Below are positions 1-11,545 of a stretch of DNA of 64,000 nt, piece by piece. Origin of the DNA: Micrasema longulum (Eukaryota; Arthropoda; Insecta; Trichoptera; Brachycentridae); contig JAGVSM010000868.1 of NCBI GenBank assembly GCA_022494885.1, positions 1 through 64,000 on the forward strand, in the 5' to 3' direction. Position numbers and translations under genes: made by a program. Below the pieces are notes generated by a model. The model did no database searches. It was not told the origin of the DNA and saw only the letters and a program-made list of their open reading frames with translations. The first letter of the stretch is position 1, and every line of letters starts with the position of its first letter.

Positions 1-1130
1 ATTGTTGGCGATTGCGCTGGAAATATCAAATCACATGAACATTTAATGACAGTTCAGTTGTTATTGGGCCGGAGAAAAAAATATTGTACCCACAGTATCA
101 TAATTATTACATTCCCACTAGGACTCAGTAGGTAGCAATAAATTAAACACATCAATCTACATGTAAATGTGCAATACACATATACATAGTACATGTGGCG
201 CAACCAGTTACTTCTAAACAAAATTTGTGAATTTGCAACAGTAATAATATTTTTACGTACCTACTTACTATTTCAAAATGTGTGTACGCCTTGAAAATTC
301 ATAACACGAAAATTCATTTTCATATAAATGTTTGATTCTATCATAAAGACGAACTGACAGTTTAAGGTCAATCAATCGATTTTGACATTTCAATTTATAT
401 TGAAAAGAGTTTGTTTAAATTCAAACCTTACACTAAATAAAAGCAAACAACCTTGTTAAGTGTATAAAGTCAATAAGTTAGTATTCAATTTTACCCCGGT
501 TTGTTTATTGAGAAATTCAAAACGTGATTGTCATTATTAATATTATTATTATTAGTATTGGTGGAAAAACAAATTCCCACGAATATCCGGGGAGAGAATT
601 AGCGGGGGGCGAAGCCCTGGGGCTTCTACGATATTATTATGCGGAGTGGACTGAATTTAACTTTAATGAAAAAAATTGAATATCCTCGATATGCGGTATA
701 CAGTGTCAATCGGTCGCAACCCCAGCAAATGAGATGGATTAGGAACGGACGCCACTACTTTTATCTTCGTTCTTTATGAAACTACTGTGCTCAGACTGGT
801 CACTTACAGGCGACACTTACACTAAGACAGGTCCCCAATCTGGAGCTTAACACTGATGGTTTGTGGAAACAAAGTTTATGATGCGGCACACGTTTAACAA
901 AATAAACGAGTGATGAACGTACTTTGTCTCAATGTGGCGGATGATCAAAGAATACTAAGGTTGGGAGTGAACAGTGGTTGTGGGTACACAGGATGTAGAA
1001 GTTGTGACAATACTTGAACAATGCATACCCACATAATTTGCAACCAAGTATAAACAACTTGTAAAGGGCTATTTTCGTTATATAATTCCTCAAAAGCGCT
1101 TTGCAGAAGTGATTATATAAGGTATTTCAT
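1..1130. other. Non-coding, presumed intron
   Basis: No coding segment is recognised. The only local structure noted is a short palindrome at 611-626 (GAAGCCC, 2-nt spacer, GGGCTTC) in a small GC-rich patch. It presumably lies in the dpr-like gene's intron downstream of the 6899-7076 exon. Confidence 0.5.
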
Positions 1131-1573
1131 TTAACCCTCGTAGTACCAGAGTCAAAAATATTTTTTTGTAGCATTTGTAAGTTTTATTATTTTTTTCAAA
1201 TGTATTTACAATTTTTTTTTTTAAGCATGCGTAGTTGTCAAAAAAACTTGTACTTCAGGAATAACATTGCGGCTCAGAGGTACAGAGTACAAAAGACATA
1301 TACTCGTATAATTGCTTTATATATTCATTAAATAATAAAAATGCTAAAAAACATTGCACTTTTTTTAATTATAAAATAATTAAGAAACAATATCTTTAAA
1401 ACACAAACGTCAGAACAAGTGTGAGCTACCAACATAAAAATGAAATTGCTTTGTAAAGAATATATCTTTCGCTAAGTGCATGCAAAAAATGGGGCAAATT
1501 GGTTAAAAAATAACGAGATATTATTATTTTTCTCCTTATACCTGAGTAGTGACGCTGGTACTAAGAGGGTTAA
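1131..1573. mobile_element. piggyBac-type MITE
   Basis: A 435-bp non-coding element (1135-1569) is flanked on both sides by TTAA (1131-1134 and 1570-1573), the target duplication of the piggyBac superfamily. The termini are inverted repeats: the left begins CCCTCGTAGTACCAG and the right, read on the other strand, CCCTCTTAGTACCAG. The match continues to about 20 bp with two mismatches. There is no transposase reading frame, so the element is non-autonomous. Confidence 0.85.
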
Positions 1574-1629
1574 TTTGACGCAAATTTACGTTAAACTTTG
1601 CTGTAAACAACGAACAAACAACCATCAAA

Positions 1630-1725
1630 CCATTTGGGGGTAGGCCAAGAGGATAGAATCCTACTCTAGTCAGCCTTCAAACATAGACCTTGCTTTCTCC
1701 ACATTCATACATATTTTCAGGCTCA
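1630..1725 (-). mobile_element. RTE LINE tail fragment
   Basis: On the minus strand this resembles the last part of the RTE-type elements at 39.2 kb and 2.0 kb (a MYECGE-like stretch followed by the LAYP-like end). It is a short, decayed, low-confidence fragment. Confidence 0.35.
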
Positions 1726-1960
1726 CACGATAATTGTTCCGACTTTTTGAATGTGAGTCATGTACTTTCAAAACCCGCTATCTTCCTATGGCCATCATAG
1801 GTTTATGAAATAAACAACTCTTCAAGTATTTGTTGAATTTGGTCTTCAAATGTTGGAAGTTTTTAGGAAAAAAACCTGCTTAATCACCAACATGAAACCG
1901 GTGGATTTTTAGTCTTGTAACTGATGGAGTCTAGAGCACAGAACTTTTATGATGTATGAC

Positions 1961-2310
1961 ACGTGCACAGATGTCGAGATCCGTGAAATATGTAAGGCTG
2001 AGACATGCATTATTGGCAGAATCAAGAAAGGAGTGCAGCGTTGGTTTGGACATGTAGAGCGAGTAGACAGCAAAAGAACGGCTAAAAAAATCAGCGATGC
2101 AAATGTTGATGAATGCAGAAAATGAAGAAGACATGGCATGATCAAGTCCATCAAATACTTGAAGGTGGACATTTTGAGAGAAAGAAACGAAAGCGTGCGT
2201 GCATGAGAAGACGTATGAAGGTAGTAGAAGCTAAGTCTATATGCAAAAACAGAGTGATGTGGTGTTCTATTCCCTACGGGGAAACGACGTGAAGGTTTGT
2301 TTGTTTTGTA
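1961..2310 (+). pseudogene. RTE-type LINE, ORF C-terminus
   Basis: This is the C-terminal end of an endonuclease/reverse-transcriptase polyprotein of the RTE clade, well known in insect genomes. Visible pieces are VEIREICK, then RWFGHVER in the first frame, then, after a frame change, KTWHDQVHQ, RACMRRRMKVVEAKSICK and the end CSIPYGETT. The RWFGH, KTW and RACM...VEA...C blocks in that order are diagnostic. At least one frameshift and a stop break it, and the catalytic domains are missing. The 3' end, with a GAAACGACGTGAAGG-like sequence, is also seen at 39.2 and 51.9 kb. Confidence 0.75.
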
Positions 2311-2487
2311 GTTTAATTTTTGATACCAAGGCCGTTGAACAAGCTTTCTGCCAAGGACTCTGCCATTTGGAGCAAAAAAGCAAATGATTAAAGGACTTCT
2401 TTATCAAAAATCAACGCTTCAAAGTATATAAATGTGTTCTGCCGTTCATTCCTCCAGTTAATTTTATTTTGTGTTTTTAAATTCGTC

Positions 2488-2755
2488 AACACCATCACCA
2501 CCAAACTCTTATCCACTCTAGATGGTGCATAAGGCACAGCTTGGGTTAATCACATGCGGTGTATCTAGATCACGTGTCACATGAAGGTAAAGTGTTTCAG
2601 TTTTATGTTTCAGGAACTAGTCCAAGGAGAGTGAAATATTATAGTGTCAAATCACTTTTTAAACAAATATTTTATGTTGGCGCTTCCAGGAATCGAACCC
2701 AGAACTTCTAGCATGGCTGGCAAACGAGCCAGCAACTACGCTTTGAGGCAGACTT
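2488..2755 (-). mobile_element. SINE family C copy
   Basis: This is a tRNA-derived SINE in minus orientation. The tRNA-like head with a degenerate B box (GGAATCGAACCC on the plus strand) lies near 2690, and the short CAC/CAT tail lies near 2490. The body is shared with the fuller copies at 8.4 and 41.3 kb. Confidence 0.65.
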
Positions 2756-3560
2756 TTCTCTACTCGATTTCTTGATTCAGAATTTTTACCTGAGAGTCAT
2801 AAGCAATCGCCAAGGATTCTGGTTCTATTGCGCACACAGAACTGTATTATTTAATCTCCTGGACATAAATAGTAGTAATAATATTTTTTTGGTTTGATTT
2901 AAAAATGTAGCATGAATTATTTTTCTATAAATTTTTATTAATTATTAGTTAAATACGATCTAGATTACAAAATTTGTTTTTTAAATGTATTATTTTGTAA
3001 AAAAAAACTACTTCTTTTGAAAATGTACGTTCTTAGATGATCATAAATAAATTAATTATATAAAATAATTCTTTCCTCAAAGCCTTGTAGCTAGTATTTT
3101 TCAATTCATATTTCGAGAAATATTTTGGCCGCACAATAAAAGCTGTCCTTATCAAATATCTAAATGATATTATCGCCGTGTGAATTTATAAACCGTTTAG
3201 TGTCGCGCAAAGTTAAACGGTTAGCTATGCCTGCGGGGTCTACACAAAGGTAATGTAGCTAATAAAGTTTATCAAGCGGCGGCAGTCACACGCATGCTGA
3301 AAAATGTAAAAAAAGTATGAAAACTTGAAATTTACGGGCTATAAAAATCTCAACGCTAGCACATGCATGCGACCGATTTAGAGGTGGCTTTTTTCATAAC
3401 TCGCCATGAAAGGGTTATACCTTTAATCTTTTATAAACAAATTTAGTAACAGTATTTTGAAAATACGTAAATTTAATTTGTTTTGCTTAAGAATGTTGCC
3501 GTATTAAACAGACTCCATGAACTCGGCAATAGTTATTCCTACGTTTCGGATATATTAAAC
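2756..3560. other. Non-coding region with a GC-richer island
   Basis: No coding segment is seen. Around 3170-3400 the sequence is less AT-rich than its surroundings and contains a 9-bp perfect inverted repeat (AACCGTTTA at 3191-3199, TAAACGGTT at 3214-3222). Its function is unknown. Confidence 0.4.
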
Positions 3561-3562
3561 TC

Positions 3563-4446
3563 TTAAAAGACTGTGGTAAATAATCACTTTGCGCGCGGTG
3601 ATGTTACGTCGTACACAAAAAATGGAAAAAATGGAAAAGATGGAATATTCTAAAACTTGAACATTAAAAAAAATATGGAGACATAGTGTAATGCTTTCTT
3701 ATCCATAATTTATATAAATAAACATATAATTGAGCCCTGTCATAGCAAAAAACGAAAGTCACAAATTCGCCAATCATAATTCACGCGTGCATCTCCTATC
3801 ATTGTCAACAACCGACTGAATTTGTTTCGCACAACACCGGCTAAGGCGGCTACAGAACAGCGTCTCTGTCTTCATTGTTATGTGTTTTATCTTCGTGCTC
3901 CCTCTAATACAGATAAATTGCTGTATTTGCGGACATGAGTTTTTGGGTAGGAAGGTTAAATATTGTTAGTATTAAAATCCAGCATAGTTATACAAATTTT
4001 ACTTTCCAAATCTGGTGTGAAAATGTCAATTTGAAGATCATAAAAAATTTACTTCATTATTTAAAATATATAAGAGAGATATATTAAGTCTTGTATTGTA
4101 TATCGATAAGTGTGATATCACAGCCACATAAAAATTAATGTAGGGTATTGTTCCTATATCGATAAGTGTGACATCACAGCCATATTAAAATTAATATGGG
4201 GTATTGTTACTATAGGACAAACCTTTTGAAATTTTTCAAAGATGGTGAATGGTTTACAATCTTAAGTATAATTGTGATATAAAACAGTAACTTTGGGATT
4301 TTCTTGTTAAATTAAAGATTTTATTTATTATTTAATTTGATTTTTACATTTATTTAAAATTATTTAAACTTCTACTGACTGTGTTATAAATTTTTATATA
4401 AATTTTTTTTTTAAATCTTGGGTAAAAAAAATGCAAATTTTTGTTA
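3563..4446 (+). repeat. Repeat family E, copy 1
   Basis: About 880 bp are shared in the same orientation with 63197-64000, and the first about 65 bp also with 43168-43232. Shared landmarks are TTTGCGCGCGGTGAT near the left end, ACAACACCGGCTA, CTGTATTTGCGGACAT and TATCGATAAGTGTGA. It has no long reading frame. Its class is unknown: a DNA-element end, a LINE UTR or an LTR are all possible. The second copy runs off the window, so the true right end is not defined. Confidence 0.75.
4099..4210 (+). repeat. 56-bp tandem duplication
   Basis: Two adjacent 56-bp units (4099-4154 and 4155-4210), each starting TATATCGATAAGTGTGA, lie inside repeat E copy 1. The homologous copy near 63.7 kb has only one unit, so the duplication is specific to this copy. 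Confidence 0.85.
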
Positions 4447-4654
4447 AATTACGAAATTGAATATGTCAATATTATAAGTTTTGTAAAAGGCAATTTTGCC
4501 GGGGTTTGGATTGGGTATTTTAAAGTGTTGTATGGAGTAAAGGATGGACTCTCAAAATTTCCATTTTATATAAAATTGAGGCATTTGAAATGTGATTGTA
4601 CTGGAGAATGCTGCGTATCTCGTAGACTGATCGAATGTCAAACGAAAGGGAAAA

Positions 4655-4825
4655 TCGGGTTGTGGTCCTAAGGCTAGTGTCTCGGACTCACGGATCGAAG
4701 GTCCGTGGTTCCAACTAAATTCCAATTTTTTGATAGTGAGTTCTTTACAACTGGTTGGAAATGGCACTTAAAATGAAGTAATTGGGTAAATCATAAAAAA
4801 CGCAAATGTTTATTAAAAAAAAAAT
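4655..4825 (+). mobile_element. SINE family A copy 1
   Basis: This tRNA-derived SINE starts TCGGGTTGTGGTCC. It has a B-box-like GTCCGTGGTTC segment, a TAGTGAGTT...ACAACT body and the tail GGGTAAATCATAAAA...CGCAAAT, followed by A-runs. It is homologous to the copies at 37.0 and 56.8 kb and more diverged than they are. Confidence 0.75.
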
Positions 4826-6898
4826 GGTTACCAAATATAATAGATAAAGAAAGAGGAAAGTTTACCACTGCCAACGAAATTCGGCATATTTTAGTCACAT
4901 ATTTCGCAAAAAATATGCTCTTCTACAACTTCTACTGAAGGGGTGATAGAGAAAAGACAGAATGTGGAACGTCTGATAGCATCACGGCTCAGGAATCTTC
5001 GGCAGTGGTTTGAAATACCAGATACTGCAATGCTCACCATTTGCGGCATTCGAAGAAGAAGAAGCTTGTTGTGGTTTGAAAAAAGGAGAAATAATAAATA
5101 AAAAAAATATTTTGGAAATTGCGTTTAGTTCGGCAAAACCTCCACCTTCAAACAGTTGTTTATAAAAAAGTTCTGTAATAATTGCAAAAGTTATCACACT
5201 CGAAAAAATATATCACGTTTATTTCCATTTTCTATAGAAGTTACGCCATCATATCTGCGTTAAAATAAGTTTATATACACGAAAAAATATGTGTGAACTA
5301 TGGTAGTTTTTTTTTTAGCTAAAAGATATTTTTTCCGTATATTTTGTGAGGTTATGCCATAAGGGTTCCAACAAACGTAATTTATTGCTCTTTGTTTGTA
5401 AAGAAAGAAGCGTATACGTGACAACCCTGACACTGTTCGATATTTCATTTTTGTGAAAATACGCTAGTGATACAAGTAACATTATTTACTAAAGAAACTT
5501 TAACATGAATTAAAGTTACAAAAATGTTAATAAGTTTGGATGGCCAGTTTGGTTGAAAATGTCTTATTAAGTTTTAAAATGGAATTTGGTATAAATCTTG
5601 GATTTTCGCTTGTATTGGCAAATTGGCAAAGAGCTCTTTCACCAGTTGGAGATGTCAAAAAAACGACATTATGCTTCAATATATATTTATTATTATAGTT
5701 GAATAAAATACAGATTTTGGTCATGAAGCTGGAGAGTCATGTCAGAAATCTACTGACTACTGATCTTTAACTCACGTCTTGTTATAAGGATTTTACGGCT
5801 ATTATCCGTTTTATTTATCTCTCTTCTATTTTCTGACTGTCTGAAATTTGTCATTTGTGCTAGTTTATTTTCGGAATTTTCGCTATTTGTTTTTTACGTA
5901 TAGGAAACGCATTGTTTACCTTCAGCATTGTTCTTAAACAGTGGGCATTGGTTTCCGGGTGAGTCTCATAAAAATACATATCATTTAGTTCATAATCAGA
6001 CGTGTTTTAGAAAAAATCAATTCCGTAAAGTCTACAGATGTCGCCTATGACGAAGTATTAAATAATGTAAAAGCACGCCTGTTTTAATTAGATATACTAT
6101 CCAACTTTTAAAAATTAAGATGTAGAAATCAAACATTTCGTTTTTTATATAACCTTTGCGTTCAACACTTAAATCAGAACCAAACCTAAAGATAATTTTC
6201 ATGTATAAAAATATTGAATTAAAACGAAAAGGGATTAAAACCCCTAAGGTGCTTTTTACATACGTACTATGAGAAAATGTACAAAATATCAAAACAAATA
6301 TAGCCATTTTTTAATTATTCTGTACATACAAATAAACGAGCCTTTTATTTTTCACTAAAGATGGAACAGAGATTTCAAAACCAGAGCAAAATATAATTTT
6401 GATTGTCGGTCATTAACTCGTGTAATCAAGTACTTTGCAACTGGTGACTGTAATATGAGATGTTTGTTTGTCTGTCCCAAAATTTAATGCATAATGGAAA
6501 GTTTTTAAAGAAACACTTGTATGAATTCCATTGGATTTCAGCAGTCTCGGGTGGTTCAGAAAATTTGTTACTTTATAAAAACGGGGAGGTTCAGATTATA
6601 AAAATTAGTTACAAATAATTTCGTAACAAGTGAGATGGACATATGATGAACGAACGAACTTGCGAAAAGAAATCGTGACAGAATAAGCCTGCTTGTTATT
6701 CTTCCTCGTGACCATATTGCAAACGCAAATGGTTAGCTGAAACTGTGTTTACTTGTATTACATAAATTCATTTCTAATATCGTATTTTTTATAAATTCAA
6801 GAAGAAGAAATTCGGTGACAGGTTTTCTTCGGCACAAAACATCCCAGTAAAGATTATTTCAAATATATTTTTTTCCCAATTAATAAAGAAAGGTTTAC
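4826..6898. other. Non-coding, intron
   Basis: I see nothing beyond AT-rich sequence and short chance reading frames. There are no recognisable protein motifs on either strand. Confidence 0.45.
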
Positions 6899-7076
6899 CT
6901 GATCCCGCCTCTTTTGGTGTCATAATTGAGTTGCCGACCCTGATGAGCCCACAGGACCTGTCCACTAGGTTGTGGAACTCTCGTGATGACACAGCGAAGT
7001 TCTATAATGGATCCTTCCTTGTAGAACTTGTCAGATACTGACACTCCTCGCTCGTCTACTATTTCCACTTTCGGAA
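6899..7076 (-). CDS. dpr-like: dpr-like gene exon: first half of Ig domain 2
   Basis: This internal exon belongs to a Dpr-family immunoglobulin receptor. The acceptor AG is at 7078-7077 and the donor GTAAAC begins at 6898. The exon begins with two bases (TT) that complete a Val codon with the single base left by the preceding exon. It then encodes 58 residues starting PKVEIVDERG and ending YDTKRGGI, plus two bases AG that would begin a Ser codon (RGGIS is usual in Dprs). The B-strand Cys is in IELRCVI and the C-strand Trp in VLWAHQ. The remaining Ig2 strands, with the second Cys, must lie left of the window. STHPP in the previous exon together with PKVEIVDE here recalls Drosophila Dpr18/Dpr20, but I assign only the family. 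Dprs act at the neuronal surface and pair with DIP receptors. Confidence 0.9.
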
Positions 7077-8281
7077 CTGTAAAAAACAACACCTTCGTTA
7101 GCAATAACATATAATCATTTTTACAAAAAATAATTTAATTTGAAAAAGAATAATATGATTATTAATGTTTTTATTTCTAAAATCACTTAACACAGATTTT
7201 ATTGTAAAAAACACAATTTTGATGACTAATATTAGACATTGTTTTCAAAATTATTTAACAATTAAAACATTACTTTTAGTACTAAAAACTGTCTCTCTGG
7301 AGTTATTTGACAGTAAAAAACAATAGTTTATTTACTAATGTAATTATATTTATTATTCAAAGATATGAAACAATTCTTATGCAACTGATAATATTATTTC
7401 TTAAGTCATTTATTGAAAAACAATACTGTCATTACCGCTTTAAAATAAATATTTTTTTTATTTATTGATAATTGTTTATTTGCAAAATTGTTCATTTTGC
7501 TATAATTTTGTTTCATGAACCCAGGATCTCAAACATTGTAGAAGAATCCTCCAATCATTTCACTGCGAGGCAAGGTTTTCTCCGCTAGAATTTCTTTTTC
7601 AAGATTTTTACCATAGGGTAGACATTTATTAATTTATTTATTTATTTTAAGTTAACGAACAGTTAAATATATTATAATAATTATATACAATTCATAAAGT
7701 TATAAATAATAACAATTAATATCTTTAACTAATAACACGTGAACACCAATTTTTACAAAAAAATATTTGTAGTGTTAAATAGACCAAAACTTAACTTAAA
7801 ATATATACAATCAGTAGAGTTTATTAAAATAAAAATTAATTTAAATACAATTAAATTCAAAATATATTTCATTGAACATAGAATCGAAAATACTCGTCCA
7901 ATATTCAGGTTCTATTTGACCATATAAATGTTTTTTTCATCCATCCGGACACATTAAAAATGACATTTTCTAACGATGTTTATCCTTGAATCATGGCAGG
8001 TACGTATTATTACCTCGTTACTCAAATCGCTTTTGATTAATCATTGAAATTGACTGAAAATATGAGTTTTAAATAAAAGTTTTCAAATTACTAAAGTAAG
8101 AGGAAAATTCAATGATACAAAGGAATAATTATGAAAATTTTAGTTTGAAATTGTCTTTGTAACTTTGCAAAGAAAATGTTCTAAAGTTAGAACATTTTCA
8201 TTTATGACTGTAAATACAACTTTACCGAGTAAATTTAGTTTTAGGAACATATAAGAATCGCACCTCCGGAAGCACACTGTC

Positions 8282-8308
<27 letters not shown>
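8282..8308. repeat. (TA)n microsatellite
   Basis: About 13 TA units in a row. Confidence 0.95.
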
Positions 8309-8313
<5 letters not shown>

Positions 8314-8354
8314 ACCATTTTACAGGACAGCAAAAACAATTTTTAAAATATTTA

Positions 8355-8610
8355 TTTATCACCATTTTTTTATCATTCCCTTTCCGCACCTAAAGGTGTA
8401 TAGGGTACTGCATTGGTACCCTTATCGCAGCATAACTGAATTATGTTTGTTACATGAAGGTTAGATGATCAGTCTCCGTTTCAGGTGTCAGTCCAGGAAC
8501 TATGAAATATTCTAGTGAAAAACCCCCTTTTAAATAAACATTTATGTCAATCATACCGGAAATTGAACCCGCAACCTCTCGCATTGCCAGCAAACGCACG
8601 AGGTCAAATA
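8355..8610 (-). mobile_element. SINE family C copy
   Basis: A near-complete minus-strand copy. The tail with the TTCCGCACC complement lies near 8380-8395. The body contains CTTCATGTAACA (complement) and CCAGGAACTATGAAATATT. The tRNA-like head near 8560-8600 is degenerate (GGAAATTGAACCC). Confidence 0.75.
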
Positions 8611-8729
8611 TTTATTAATTCTCCTAATTTAATGTATATTAACATATGCCCGCCCTTATATTTATATAAAGCATAAAATAAATAAAACGTACAGTATTTT
8701 CTGTGGTAATTGTCTATTTAACTGTTCAT

Positions 8730-9446
8730 ATTAACATATTACAACAGAGATGAAGAACATTTAAGAGAAGTCCAGGCATCTAAAGGGCTTATGACCTGTC
8801 AATGGCTGGTTTAAGTGGCCACTTTACACACTGTGTAACATTCACCATTCTGTCTATATTTGAACATTTATATTCCTTCAATTCTTTCATCTGTTGATGT
8901 TTGTGAAGTTAAAGATCTAAAACCTTTATTTATGCGGGTGAGATTCGTCTAATTGAATTATTTCACCTACATACTAGGCAACGCCTGAAAATATTATTTT
9001 TTCAATTTCTATACTTCTTCATGGACCAGGTAATTTATCAACAATATTTTGAGTTTGTCCAAATTTTTGTAGACAAGGACTGGATTCAACTCCCAGGGGA
9101 GCTGTTTATATTAACATATTACAACAGAGATGAAGAACATTTAAGAGAAGGTAATATAGAAGTCCAGGCATCTACAGGGCTTATGACCTATCAATGGCTG
9201 GTTTAAGTGGCCACTTTACACACTGTGTAACATTCACCATTCTGCCTATATTTGAACATCTATATTCCTTCAATTCTTCCATCTGTTGATGTTTGTGAAG
9301 TTAAAGAGCTGAAACCTTTATTTATACGGGTGAGATTCATCTATTCGTTCTTCATCTCTGTTGTAATATGTTAATATAAACAGCTCCCCAGGGAGTTGAA
9401 TCCAGTCCTTGTCTACAAAAAATTGGACAAACTCAAAATATTGTTA
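8730..9446 (+). repeat. Foldback/tandem family D, dimer plus inverted end
   Basis: Two direct copies of an about 380-bp unit start at 8730 and 9110 (ATTAACATATTACAACAGAG). The second copy is enclosed by inverted repeats of about 100 bp: 9041-9145 reads AACAATATTTTGAGTTTGTC... and 9346-9446 is its reverse complement, ending CTCAAAATATTGTT. The interior is non-coding. Pieces of the same unit occur at about ten other places in the window. Confidence 0.85.
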
Positions 9447-10866
9447 ACTAAAATTAAGTCTTTGAATAAAGGTAAAAAATGTTACCATTATAATTTCGAG
9501 TATTTTTTGTGGTATTTGTCAATTTTACTGTTCAAATATGAAAATAACATTGGAGTATCACGATTTTTAAATTGTTCTAATATTTATTTTACTAAATTTA
9601 TTTCAAAGAATTATTTATTACTTACAATAATATTTCACATAATAAAACCTAAATATACTAACCACAAGTTTTTCATCGGGTGCTCAAACAGTATATAAGA
9701 ATAAAAATAAGAATAAACAGATATAATATTGTATACACGCAAACTAAAGAACTTTTTTAAATTGGGTCTGGTTAACACATGTCAGTTTTGTTTTACTGTT
9801 TATTTGTATGGTTAAACTTTTTTAAAAATGAAAACAGATAATTTAAAGTAAATGAAATCGTTAACAAAAGATCTAAATTACCATATTGTGTTTCTTAGTA
9901 CATGAACTTCAAAACTACTCATTATAATCAAAGAACACGTTTTCAGCTAGACGGACGGACGTCTCACACTTCAAACACGTCTCTGAAACGATTTCGTGAT
10001 TTTTTTCTCAGAAAATTGATCTCCAGGAAAGGTGTCATAAATTAATCTCCACGCGGTCCTGATTTGACATTTATGGACTTTATCTTTTTGGGATATCTAA
10101 AATCTAAAATTTGTGTCAATAAACCGGGTTGTTTGGTGCAGTTAAAAGAAAATATCCGCCATGAAGTGGCAGCAATTACTGAGACCACATGCTGAGCCAC
10201 CCTTATAACTTCTGCTGTTGGTTTAGATGAGTGCTATGAGAGTGAAGGATTTTATTTAGAATACATTATTTTTAATAATAAAATTCCTTTACGTTTTTTA
10301 AATATATAAATTTTTTTTGACGCATTTCTGAAAGCGTATCTCTCTTTTATTTATGTCATTAAATTAAAAACAAAATTTTTTTTGGGACATCTTATATTAT
10401 AGTTTGGTGGTATATCTCACTAAAAAATAATTGGGGAGACACGTAAATGCTCTCCTTAGAATGAAAACAGATGTTGTTAAACTGCATTCATAACTCAACA
10501 TGGCAAATTTTATATTAACGGCAGTGTACTTCTGCAGGAGCAATATTTTACAAGGTTATACATTTTTTCCGTTTAACGCAAACCATGAACCAATCTCTAT
10601 TTAAAATTTCTAAATGTTCCACATAATCTTTTCAAAATTATTTTTGTAAATAGAACCTGCAATATTTGTAACCATCAATAAATTGTATTAGTATTAATAG
10701 AATATCTTTAACTTAATTTAAAAATAAAATTAACAAAAAAAAATCAAGTTATAATGTTGCGCTTTGAATCCTCAGCCTACCTAATGCAGGTTATGTGCAC
10801 TTTTGTATGTAGGCACACAATAAATGTACACTGTATAATCAACTATAGTTGTGCTATATATTATAA
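9447..10866. other. Non-coding intron
   Basis: No recognisable features. The sequence is AT-rich with short chance frames. Confidence 0.4.
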
Positions 10867-11545
10867 CTAGCGGACCCGTCAGACGTTGTCCTGCCCGAAT
10901 GTTGGCTTCCCTGCTATAAGCTTAGAAAAATAATTCATTAAGAGGTAGGTACCTAACTACTTGTTTGTGATTAAATTCCAAAACTAAAAATTGAAAATAT
11001 TAAAATATTTCATTTAAGTAGGTACCAAGGTACTTGTTTATGGTTGAATTTCAAAAAATAAAATATTTTTTTTTTCAAATATGGCATTCTTTTTGCAAAC
11101 GTCAAACTCTGGTCGTCACACCAACATAGGGATGTACTTATTTAGGAATACAATTTTTAAAAATGTATCAAATTTAATATTATGTAAGTGTTACCAAAAA
11201 TCCAATAAAAAGAAACAAATGGGTAGAAATTAGGGAAAGAATCTGATTGAGATCCACAAAAAACAAATGCTGTTTGTAAACGTTCAAAAAGATCATTTTT
11301 TTGTACACAAAAAAACATCTTTCCATTTTTTTGCAAATGCATTCTACTCGAATGCAACCCTAGTAGATCGATGAATTAAACATTTATGCCCTTTTCTTTT
11401 TTTTTACATATTCGATTAAAGATTTTAATATCTACGAACACGCACAGCGCAAAGATCTATGTTTATTTAAAAACAGCACGTAAATCGGTTAAGCCGTTTA
11501 GGAGGAGTACGGTGACATCACACGTACATAGGAATTATATAGATA
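10867..11545 (+). repeat. Repeat family K, copy 1
   Basis: An element of about 680 bp starts CTAGCGGACCCGTCAGACG and ends near ACACGTACATAGGAATTATAT. It is present in the opposite orientation at 17700-18362. The start resembles ends of widespread arthropod Helitron-like or other non-autonomous repeats, but no transposase is present and the class is unproven. Confidence 0.75.

Noticed and set aside
1890..1905. GAAACCGGTGG as another hammerhead remnant
   Set aside because: No core or stem sequences around it.
1909..2172. 87-residue minus-strand membrane-like frame
   Set aside because: Antisense shadow of the RTE LINE C-terminus on the plus strand; the same shadow occurs at 39.3 kb.
4441..4671. 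76-residue frame with Cys-rich CDCTGECC
   Set aside because: It starts in repeat E and ends in SINE A; no family recognised and no splice context.
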